From NCBI GenBank assembly GCA_965261255.1, contig CBDHCQ010000004.1, forward strand, positions 2,542,001 to 2,606,000: 64,000 nt of DNA, given 5' to 3'. How positions within the stretch are numbered: position 1 is the first letter of the stretch; every line of letters starts with the position of its first letter. This document shows, piece by piece, positions 56,958 through 64,000 of the stretch. The stretch is from Bin80 sp965261255 (GTDB taxonomy: Bacteria; Bacteroidota; Rhodothermia; Rhodothermales; Bin80). A program made the position numbers and the translations under genes. Under the pieces are notes generated by a model that did not search any database, had not been told where the DNA came from, and saw only the letters and a program-made list of their open reading frames with translations.

Positions 56958-59900
56958 CTACTCCCGCGTGATTAAAATTGACTGCGCACCGGTTTGGACA
57001 GCTGTCGAGGTAGACGTGCCATCCGGCCAGTTGACGTGTACTTTCACAACCTCGTCACGCGGAGCCAGTATAGGTTGAACACTGCTCTGCGACCAATATC
57101 CGCTGCCCGCAACTATGGGCACTGAGGGCCCCAGTCTGCCGTCACGGTATTCTGCACGCACATTCCCTCCGACGGCAGCCCTATTCCCACCAAAAACACG
57201 CAATGTTACACGAAGCCCTTGAGTGGCAGTCCTATTCTGAAGGTGTACTACCGGTCCGGCATTCTGTGCAACTGCAAGATCCAGCCGACCATCACGATCG
57301 AAATCCGCACTTACCGCAGCCCTCTGTGAACCGTAAATGTAAATACCCGATACTCTCGCCGGTTGAGGGACAAGCTTATAGGATTCATCCGCTAACAATA
57401 GCAGTCCCAGACCGCTGTCCAAGCGAGGGGAACCTGACGGCACTGCAAAAAAGTTTTGACTCAGAAACAGGTCTGTACGGCCGTCACCGTTGAAATCCCC
57501 CGGTACCGGTGCAAAAGCTGGCGACCATTGGGCTTCATCGGCAAGCGGCACCGCCTCGTAGTGAGATTCCCGATCCAGAAATACCATCGTCCGCCATTCT
57601 GTGACCTCGTGATAATCAGCTTCTCTCAATACAGGACCAAAGATATCCATCGCCGAGCGTGTTGCAAATTCCTCATAGGTCCGAATATTCTGCCGGAGCG
57701 TCGGCAAGGCATGCGTAAGCGTGCGGAAATCCCGTACCAAGCCAAATGCATCTAATTCCGAGACATGCTGTACCTCCAAAATATCCAGACTGCCATTGTT
57801 ATCCAGGTCTCCGTAAAACGCGCGGAGCGGTACATCTTGAGCATAAGAGTGATTCTGTCCCCAGTTGGTTGCAATCAGGTCCAGATTACCATCCCCGTCA
57901 AAATCCGCAGGTGCCACACCATTCCACCATCCCATATGCTCGGCTAATCCTAACGCACGCGTCATCCGCACAAGCCGCCCGTCTCCCCGGTTGTGAAATA
58001 CGTGTACCGGCCCCCACATCGTCGCAAGTGCAAGATCAGTAGTACCATCACCATTCAGATCAGCGGCTGCAGCCCCGGAAACAAGCCCTAGCTTTTCAAA
58101 TGGTGCGCTGAGCGCGTCATCTCGTACGAGCATTCCACCTTCGCGCCGATAAATGGCACTGCTCACATTCACCGGATACTGTCCAGGCATGAAATGACCG
58201 CCTACAAAGAGCTCAAGCCTGCCATCGCCGGTAAAATCTCCCAATGCGAGCGGCCCAGGGCTCTCCGGTCCGAAGGCAAATGAAGTATCGCCACCATACC
58301 GCATTGAGACCCGGGTAATTTTCGAATCTTCTGCGGCATCTTGCGGCATGCGTTCGTAGTTGCTTATTCCCGCCAGCACCATATAGCTACCCGGGACAAT
58401 TACGATACCTCCGTGATCCCCCGAAGAGGGCTCACTGAAGCTCCGGATGATTTCGAACTGCCCACCGTTATTAAAAATAAACCTAAGCGGCTCGCCCTTG
58501 CCTCCCCCCAGAATCAGATCCTCATAACCGCTTCCACCTATGTCCGTGACCGCTATCGAAGGACCCCGCTGGCTTAGTTTGTGCGGCAGAAGCGGTTGTC
58601 GATTAAAGTCTGCATAACTACTTTCCTGATGCTCCAATCCTATGCTCAACGCTGTAAACATTGTCTCCGTAACCTGCACTTCAGATGGTTCGGTCGCTTC
58701 TAATTGAGGCTGAAAGATTCTGTACTCGTTACCAGGCAAGACTTCCTCTATGACACTGTGACCACCGCGCGTCCAATGCACTTCAATCTGTGCGCCCGGA
58801 GCATAGGCAAACGTGAGCGATGCGTCGCTTGAGGAGAGGTACTGTCCACCTGCAAGAATTTCCTGTTGCTGAGGAGGCAGGCTATCGCTAGTAACCTGCA
58901 CTACTGCGCCAATCCCCTGGGGGTTCGGCGTATTCGCCCGAAGACGAACGAGAATTCGTTCACCTTCTGCATTATTACGAAATACTCCCACGGGGGCATC
59001 CAGGCGATTTATGATCACATCCTGATCCCCGTCTTCGTCTAGATCTGCAAACGCCATTCCATGTGCCACATCAGCGGTTACCCCGAGTCCCCAACCTTCC
59101 GCAACCCACTCAAACCGGGCATCACCGAGATTGCGAAATGCAATATTAGGTAGATCCAGATCTGGAAAATCCAACAGCACCTCTCGCCAAGGGCGTCGGG
59201 AAGAGCCTGCCGCGATTTGCGCGTCTGCATCCATTGCATCGTATGCATGACCGGTGGTGAGGAGCAAGTCCTGCAGACCATCCAAATCCACATCAATGAA
59301 CGCACTGCTCCATGTCCAGCCCGTCGCGGAAACACCGCTCATGCGTGCTACTTCTGAGAAGGTCGTATCGGACCGATTCAACAGCAGCATGTTCTGCATC
59401 TCCTGCGGACGTGCATGAATATCTCCCAACATTTGGACTTCGGGAGGTATTACAAAATGCTGTTTTTGCCGGCGTATATAATCCGGGCTCAGCATGTCCG
59501 CCAGAAACATATCCACATCCCCATCTGCATCAACATCTGCCGCAGCCACAGACATCGTCGACTGACTGGTTTTCCTCAGAGCCAGTGTGGAGACTGCCCT
59601 GAAAGTACCTTCTGCACTGCCCAGCCAAAAATGATCTGGGCTTTCGAAGTCATTGCATACATAGAGATCCTGATATCCATCTCCATTAAGGTCCTGGAAG
59701 CGTACCGCCAACGTCCAGTCGCGCGGAGTTTCCGTCAGTGGATGACCTTCTTCGTCCAGAAAAAGTCCCTCGGTAAACGGTACCTCGGTGTAGTATCCTG
59801 TCCCATCATTGAAGAATACGCGATCCGGCTCTGCCAGCTCCACACGCATCAGGCGGTCGCCCTGACGTACCAGTTTGTAATCGTCGGCCCAATAATCGTT

Positions 59901-60596
59901 GACCACGAACGAGTCGGCGACCTGTCTCACGACACGTTCGAAAGTGATTTCATTGGGCGGCCAGATATCTTTGACTGTAGCCTCCTTGTAGAAGCCTGCA
60001 TATATATCCAGATCACCATCCTGATCCATATCTGCAAGTGCAACTGAGGTTGCGCCGCCGGACTGCGGAAGGTTTGACTGTGTAGTATAGTCCGTGAATT
60101 GACCTGTGCCATCGTTCAGGAATAATTGTACACCGCTTCCAAGCGATGTGACAAATAGATCCAGATCACCGTCTGCATCTACGTCAACGAACGCCGCCCC
60201 GGTTGCTCGTGGATTCACTAAACCCAGATTAGCCCGAAGGGTCACATCCTCAAATTGCCAATCCCCTTGGTTGCGGTGGAGTGTACTCCCATGTTCCATA
60301 CCTGCCAGAAAAACATCAGGCAGGCCGTCTCCGTCAACATCACCTGTAGCCACACCCGATCCATTCACAACATGTCGGTTGGTCACGAAAGCCGAGGTGC
60401 TTATTACATTGCTGAAAGCAATGGAATTGGAGACTTCCGTAAACCCTGTACCTTCACCGATCGGAGAAACAAGCGGGCGTACTTCATATCCTTCAAAGGG
60501 CGTCCACGTACGTTCAGCCTCCCGACCACACCCAACTAAGACCAGCACGCCAAGCAGGACAAAGGTCAGGGCATTATGCGCAGGCCATCTGAACAT
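56958..60596 (-). CDS. Large VCBS/FG-GAP lipoprotein with two ASPIC/UnbV-like domains (copy 2)
   Basis: This 1212-residue exported lipoprotein (LVGC, Cys23) is paralogous to the next downstream gene: both share FTEV at the start, an NRH[MV] segment before the first repeats, WTWSSAFIDVDLDG / WSWATSFMDVDLDG, and a VxWPxG end. Calcium-loop motifs repeat throughout (DVDGDGLPDVFL, DMDQDGDLDIYA, DLDEDGDQDVII, DFTGDGRLELFV, DFDGDGNLDLIA, DFNGDGRTDLFL). An internal ASPIC/UnbV-like stretch (EVHWTRGGHSVIEEV) is followed by a second half ending VHVNWPDGTST. It lies 14 bp after the small lipoprotein gene. Confidence 0.84.
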   Translation of the reverse strand: MFRWPAHNALTFVLLGVLVLVGCGREAERTWTPFEGYEVRPLVSPIGEGTGFTEVSNSIAFSNVISTSAFVTNRHVVNGSGVATGDVDGDGLPDVFLAGMEHGSTLHRNQGDWQFEDVTLRANLGLVNPRATGAAFVDVDADGDLDLFVTSLGSGVQLFLNDGTGQFTDYTTQSNLPQSGGATSVALADMDQDGDLDIYAGFYKEATVKDIWPPNEITFERVVRQVADSFVVNDYWADDYKLVRQGDRLMRVELAEPDRVFFNDGTGYYTEVPFTEGLFLDEEGHPLTETPRDWTLAVRFQDLNGDGYQDLYVCNDFESPDHFWLGSAEGTFRAVSTLALRKTSQSTMSVAAADVDADGDVDMFLADMLSPDYIRRQKQHFVIPPEVQMLGDIHARPQEMQNMLLLNRSDTTFSEVARMSGVSATGWTWSSAFIDVDLDGLQDLLLTTGHAYDAMDADAQIAAGSSRRPWREVLLDFPDLDLPNIAFRNLGDARFEWVAEGWGLGVTADVAHGMAFADLDEDGDQDVIINRLDAPVGVFRNNAEGERILVRLRANTPNPQGIGAVVQVTSDSLPPQQQEILAGGQYLSSSDASLTFAYAPGAQIEVHWTRGGHSVIEEVLPGNEYRIFQPQLEATEPSEVQVTETMFTALSIGLEHQESSYADFNRQPLLPHKLSQRGPSIAVTDIGGSGYEDLILGGGKGEPLRFIFNNGGQFEIIRSFSEPSSGDHGGIVIVPGSYMVLAGISNYERMPQDAAEDSKITRVSMRYGGDTSFAFGPESPGPLALGDFTGDGRLELFVGGHFMPGQYPVNVSSAIYRREGGMLVRDDALSAPFEKLGLVSGAAAADLNGDGTTDLALATMWGPVHVFHNRGDGRLVRMTRALGLAEHMGWWNGVAPADFDGDGNLDLIATNWGQNHSYAQDVPLRAFYGDLDNNGSLDILEVQHVSELDAFGLVRDFRTLTHALPTLRQNIRTYEEFATRSAMDIFGPVLREADYHEVTEWRTMVFLDRESHYEAVPLADEAQWSPAFAPVPGDFNGDGRTDLFLSQNFFAVPSGSPRLDSGLGLLLLADESYKLVPQPARVSGIYIYGSQRAAVSADFDRDGRLDLAVAQNAGPVVHLQNRTATQGLRVTLRVFGGNRAAVGGNVRAEYRDGRLGPSVPIVAGSGYWSQSSVQPILAPRDEVVKVHVNWPDGTSTSTAVQTGAQSILITRE

Positions 60597-60610
60597 TCAG
60601 AACGCCCCGG

Positions 60611-61099
60611 TTACATCACGCCACCCTTGAACTCGTTCTCAAGGTACTCGGCAATTTCGTCAAAGTATGCTTCCCGTTCGGACATAATTGGTACGTCCAC
60701 CCAGTTACCGCCCACTGCGAGTTGTCCCTCGCACTCGGCTATCATACGAGCGGCAAATGTACTGCCTGTGCCTCCTGCGCGGCTGCGCGGACGTGCCGTA
60801 ACCGAAATGCGCACTCTCACTTGCGTATACCCGGCCAATTGTTCCTCTTCAAGCGCAGCAATTTCTTTCCATGATGTCTCCAGGCGTACATCCTCAGCCG
60901 TATCTACGCGTCGATTTAATCGATACCCGTACCGTGTCAGCAACGCATCTTCAGCTGTTGTGACTATATGATTCCGCGCCGAGGTCCCAAGGTTGAACCT
61001 CAGCGTACTGCTGGCGGCACGGTCGCCCTCAGAACCAGGACCGGAACAGGCTCCCAGAAATAATGCGATGCCCAAAGCCAAACTCTTTACACGATACAT
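60611..61099 (-). CDS. Small exported lipoprotein of unknown family
   Basis: This is a 162-residue protein: leader MYRVKSLALGIALFLGAC, with Cys18 as lipidation site. The mature part has a beta-strand-rich middle (EEEQLAGYTQVRVRISVTARP) and an acidic C-terminal helix (AYFDEIAEYLENEF). I recognise no family. It is 102 bp after susD, separated by a strong hairpin, and 14 bp before the first large VCBS gene, so it belongs to the downstream half of the SusCD unit. Confidence 0.72.
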   Translation of the reverse strand: MYRVKSLALGIALFLGACSGPGSEGDRAASSTLRFNLGTSARNHIVTTAEDALLTRYGYRLNRRVDTAEDVRLETSWKEIAALEEEQLAGYTQVRVRISVTARPRSRAGGTGSTFAARMIAECEGQLAVGGNWVDVPIMSEREAYFDEIAEYLENEFKGGVM

Positions 61100-61142
61100 C
61101 GAATCTACCCGTATTTTGTCATGATTACCTAAATATACACAC

Positions 61143-61177
61143 AGGGAGGCCAGCGCTTCCGACGCACTGACCTCCCT
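61143..61177 (-). promoter_or_regulatory. Strong intercistronic hairpin after susD
   Basis: On the minus strand AGGGAGGTCAGTGC pairs with GCGCTGGCCTCCCT over 14 bp (two G-U pairs), loop GTCGGAA, 24 bp after the susD stop. Only a weak U-tract follows (GTGTGTATATTTA). This suggests partial termination or RNA processing/stabilisation that would let susC-susD be expressed above the downstream genes. Confidence 0.55.
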
Positions 61178-61201
61178 GACCCTCCCTCTTATCAGATATG
61201 C

Positions 61202-62827
61202 TTAGCGAGGACGGACATTGTCGGTATCCCGCCTATATTCGTCCCGTAGATAGGCCGTCGGAGCAGCTCCAGTACCACCGACACCGCCAAACGTGTAGTT
61301 TTGTAGTCCCAGCGTCTCCAATTCCCTGCCTGGCACCGGGAAATGAATGGGAGTACCTGTAACAAGGTCACCCAGTCCCCTGTCGTCATAATATGCCAAG
61401 CCAGCCCAAGTCTGAAACGTCTCTATGCGCCGTTCATGCTTGAGCTTCGCCCACAGACTAGCCGAGTCCATGTGACTCTGCGCATCTTTAGACGAACCGG
61501 GGGAATCCGTAGCAGCGGCTGGATTAAGCATCCCCCGGCTCACGCGGGTTTTGTTAATCAGATCAGCAACCATGGATGTACTGCCACTTGTACGCAAGAG
61601 GGCCTCAGCTTTGTACATATCCATTTCTGCCATAATCATGTGGGGCATCGCGCCATTAGCATTCCCCTGATTGTAGTACTGATAACGCTTATGATTATGC
61701 GATGAATAGTGATAAACACCGCGTGCAGCCGGGAACGGCCCATTGTTTCCCTGATATTGGAAGTCGGAACCATCAACGGTCAGGTCGGTAGCGTCTCCCA
61801 CGATCCTGCGATCCGCTGTGGCAATGTCGAAGACTAAACGTTCTCCCAAAGGCTTTGCCAGCCATGCATCGTAACCGCCAGACTCATCCGCCGGCCCGAT
61901 CGTGCGGTAATCAGCTCTACTCCAGGTTGTTCCATTTTGTCCATAGAACTTAAGGCAATCCCATTCCGTAGTGCCATCGTCATCACCAATGGGCGAGAAA
62001 TCTTCGGTAATCCCGGCGTTTATGCGGTTGATTACGTCACTCCAGTTCACCGCGGCGCGCTCAGACTCATCACGGGCAACCTGAATAGTTAATCGCGCAA
62101 TGAACGAGTTAATCAGTTTAACCAAGTCGTCTGAAGTCACGTCCAAGCCCCAGATCCAGTCTTCCGCTGCCGTAAACGAGAATGAGCCTGCCTGCGCAAT
62201 CCCACGTGCCCCTTCAAGCATCTCAATAGCCGCCTGGTTCACTTCCATATACGGACGCAATTCCAGTGCATCATTCTCCAGGTCCACCGTCTCATCAACA
62301 ATGAATGCCTGATCAAAGATCAAGGAGAGTGTTCCATGCATTAGGCCTTGGTTCATTTTTGCAAACGCCTTCAGGCGTGCTGTGTCATAACCTTCGCGTG
62401 TGAATATATTGTTGTCCACACTTTCTTCTTCTTCGGCACGCGCGATGGCCTGCAGGGCATCGTTTGAATTTGAGATGCCCCGGTAGGTGTCAAACCATGG
62501 TTCCCTCGTGGAGGAAGCGCGACTATAGGTTGAACTGTTATCCCAGGCTATGCGAGGCTCACTTGACATGTCTCTCATTCCCCAGTTGGCCCAAGATGAA
62601 GAGTTCTCATCTGCCAATGTCGAAAAGAACAGTGCACCATTGCCGCAATTCTGGATGCTGAGCCAGTAATCAGCAAACGTACCTTTGACCAGGTTCACAA
62701 CATCCCCGGGCTGCGCAAAAGCAATCGTCCGGTTTGGAGCATTATTGTTTTCAACGGCCAAATCCTGGCAGCCGGCAGCGCTCAACGACAGTATGCCGAC
62801 CAGTGTGTAAAAAGCGATTCGCTTCAT
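61202..62827 (-). CDS. SusD/RagB-family outer-membrane lipoprotein
   Basis: This is the surface lipoprotein that caps the SusC channel and binds the ligand. I start at the Met at 62827 (MKRIAFYTLVGILSLSAAGC, lipobox Cys20); the ATG at 62851 adds eight residues before the leader. The mature protein has SusD-type helices and TPR-like segments, NRTIAFAQPGDVVNLVKGTF near the start and LKHERRIETFQTWAGLAYYDD and the NYTFGG segment toward the end. The ligand could be a glycan, peptide or other polymer. It follows susC by 38 bp. Confidence 0.9.
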   Translation of the reverse strand: MKRIAFYTLVGILSLSAAGCQDLAVENNNAPNRTIAFAQPGDVVNLVKGTFADYWLSIQNCGNGALFFSTLADENSSSWANWGMRDMSSEPRIAWDNSSTYSRASSTREPWFDTYRGISNSNDALQAIARAEEEESVDNNIFTREGYDTARLKAFAKMNQGLMHGTLSLIFDQAFIVDETVDLENDALELRPYMEVNQAAIEMLEGARGIAQAGSFSFTAAEDWIWGLDVTSDDLVKLINSFIARLTIQVARDESERAAVNWSDVINRINAGITEDFSPIGDDDGTTEWDCLKFYGQNGTTWSRADYRTIGPADESGGYDAWLAKPLGERLVFDIATADRRIVGDATDLTVDGSDFQYQGNNGPFPAARGVYHYSSHNHKRYQYYNQGNANGAMPHMIMAEMDMYKAEALLRTSGSTSMVADLINKTRVSRGMLNPAAATDSPGSSKDAQSHMDSASLWAKLKHERRIETFQTWAGLAYYDDRGLGDLVTGTPIHFPVPGRELETLGLQNYTFGGVGGTGAAPTAYLRDEYRRDTDNVRPR

Positions 62828-62865
62828 TTGATTTATGTTTTCAGGTTTCATGTTCGCTCACCAAA

Positions 62866-64000
62866 CTAAAACTGGAATTCCAGCTTTGCCCGAATCGTGC
62901 GAAAGGGTGGATAATTGAAATCGTCCACACGGTATAGCGTCGCATCGGATCCAGAACCTACTTCGGGATCAAACCCTGAGTAGTCAGAGAATGTCAGTAG
63001 ATTGCGTCCAATGATGCTAGCCGAAACGGAATGCAGTACATTGCCAAAGACGCGTGAGAGCTGCTGACGGTTGAATGTATATCCCACCGAAAGCTCACGT
63101 AACTTGATGTATGTGGCATCTTCTACAAAATGGCTGTTCCGTGCGGTAGCATCGTATAGTACTTCGTAGTATGTGGTGGACTTCTTCATGTCTTCTTGCT
63201 TACTCCCCTGGTCCTGATCGGTGTTGCGACCATCACGATAGCTCCACTGCTTTGTGAAGTTGTAAACATCACCGCCAATTTGCGCGCCCCACAACATGTA
63301 CAAAGTTATCCCCTTGTACCGGAACGTAGAATTAACTCCAATGCTGAAATCTGGAAGAGCATCAGCGATCTGGACCTGATCCGTCTCATTGTCCTCGTCG
63401 TAGTACTTGATTGGGATTCCCCAGCGATAGTTGTTCTCACCCGCAGAAACCGTCGTACCCCATAGATCATCCTCCCCACCCAAAGCGCCATCTGAACCCG
63501 GACCACTGGTGTAACTGTTTCCCTGACCAACCGCTACAACATAGCCGTCGTCGTTCACGTCAAAGTAGCTCGCATCCACATCGGTGGGCAGATCCGAAAG
63601 TTCCGTGATGAACCTGTTGCCGTACATTGAACCTAGGATTTCGCCTTCCCGATAAAAGAACAAGCCCCGCGGTCCACCCAGATATGGATTGGAGTGAAAG
63701 TCGGTGATCTCCTGACGCGTCCGGTCAAAAATTACACCGACCTCAAAATCCATATCGCGAGAATTGTAGACATTCGCATTCACACTGGCCTCTACCGTAT
63801 TTGATGCCAGATTGCCTGCATTACGCCACTGTGTACTAAACCCGAAGTATCCCGCAAGTGGAACTCGCAGAAGCAGATCTTCCACTTCGGTATCCGCATA
63901 CACCAACTCAATAAAAATGCGATCGAGAACCCCTATGTCCAATCCAATTTCTGTTTCCGTCTGCAATTCCGGCTTCAGGAAAGCATTCCCTAAGGTTGCC
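62866..64000 (-). CDS. SusC/RagA-family TonB-linked outer-membrane protein, C-terminal part (cut by window edge)
   Basis: About 378 codons are visible and the frame is open to the right edge, so the N-terminal plug lies outside. The segment NAFLKPELQTETEIGLDIG at the edge is the familiar SusC NPxLKxExxxxxxxGLD block. Barrel strands follow, with the extracellular loop region SLVPTDVDASYFDVNDDGYV-like text and GVNSTFRYKGITLYMLWGAQIGG, then FVEDATYIKLRELSVGYTF, and the protein ends with a terminal Phe (RAKLEFQF). It pairs with the SusD gene downstream to import a ligand across the outer membrane. Confidence 0.9.
   Translation of the reverse strand, partial: ATLGNAFLKPELQTETEIGLDIGVLDRIFIELVYADTEVEDLLLRVPLAGYFGFSTQWRNAGNLASNTVEASVNANVYNSRDMDFEVGVIFDRTRQEITDFHSNPYLGGPRGLFFYREGEILGSMYGNRFITELSDLPTDVDASYFDVNDDGYVVAVGQGNSYTSGPGSDGALGGEDDLWGTTVSAGENNYRWGIPIKYYDEDNETDQVQIADALPDFSIGVNSTFRYKGITLYMLWGAQIGGDVYNFTKQWSYRDGRNTDQDQGSKQEDMKKSTTYYEVLYDATARNSHFVEDATYIKLRELSVGYTFNRQQLSRVFGNVLHSVSASIIGRNLLTFSDYSGFDPEVGSGSDATLYRVDDFNYPPFRTIRAKLEFQF

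Noticed and set aside
1..64000. CRISPR array or prophage
   Set aside because: No regularly spaced direct repeats with unique spacers and no phage structural genes were seen.

Overview
The window looks like a chromosomal segment of a Gram-negative bacterium of the Bacteroidota/Rhodothermota/Balneolota group. This is an inference from gene content: a SusC/SusD pair, a DUF4835 protein, a GWxTD-like protein, many FG-GAP/VCBS lipoproteins, and a TraR/DksA-like protein of the type that keeps one finger cysteine, sitting beside lspA and ileS. Most genes are housekeeping or cell-envelope genes. About 6 kb (7.0-13.2 kb) has the character of a genomic island.

Layout. 1-6.9 kb (minus strand): the start of a TonB-dependent receptor cut by the window edge; a compact run DUF4835 - DUF411 - def - M23 peptidase; and a 934-residue protein that combines a zinc-peptidase-like motif, a TolB-like propeller and a probable outer-membrane barrel. 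7.0-13.3 kb: a translationally coupled operon herA-like ATPase / nurA-like nuclease / DNA methyltransferase. Upstream of it lie the 3' stub of a fourth gene, a GC-rich stretch of mobile-element debris, and the C-terminal remnant of a large serine recombinase running into the 3' end of a tRNA-Ser(CGA) gene. 13.5-22.4 kb: alaS, a DUF4097 repeat protein, and an RND efflux permease with its membrane-fusion protein. 22.9-33.2 kb: thiolase, a thioredoxin-like YyaL/SSP411 protein and glycerate 2-kinase on the minus strand. Divergent from them is a plus-strand cluster: NIPSNAP, amidohydrolase, DinB-like, and a complete tripartite tricarboxylate transporter in the order tctC-tctB-tctA. 33.4-37.6 kb: an orphan STAS protein and a TonB receptor with His/Asp-rich loops, probably for zinc or another metal. 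37.6-49.4 kb: a propeller lipoprotein, lspA, dksA-like, ileS (PGxHH type), purine nucleoside phosphorylase, YggS, an FtsX-type ABC exporter, a GDSL-like esterase and an MGMT-family protein. 49.4-64.0 kb: one long minus-strand unit reading SusC (cut by the edge), SusD, a small lipoprotein, two ~1200-residue VCBS/ASPIC-UnbV lipoproteins in tandem, a third 717-residue CRTAC1-like lipoprotein, a GWxTD-like protein and the MGMT-family gene.

The best candidates for something undescribed are two. The first is the HerA-NurA-methyltransferase island at the tRNA-Ser site: a motor, a nuclease and a modification enzyme in one operon, which suggests a self/non-self DNA discrimination system. The second is the SusCD-linked set of three calcium-motif propeller lipoproteins, which suggests a large surface complex for an unknown ligand. 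Both functional readings are inferences from domain content and gene order. No database search was run.
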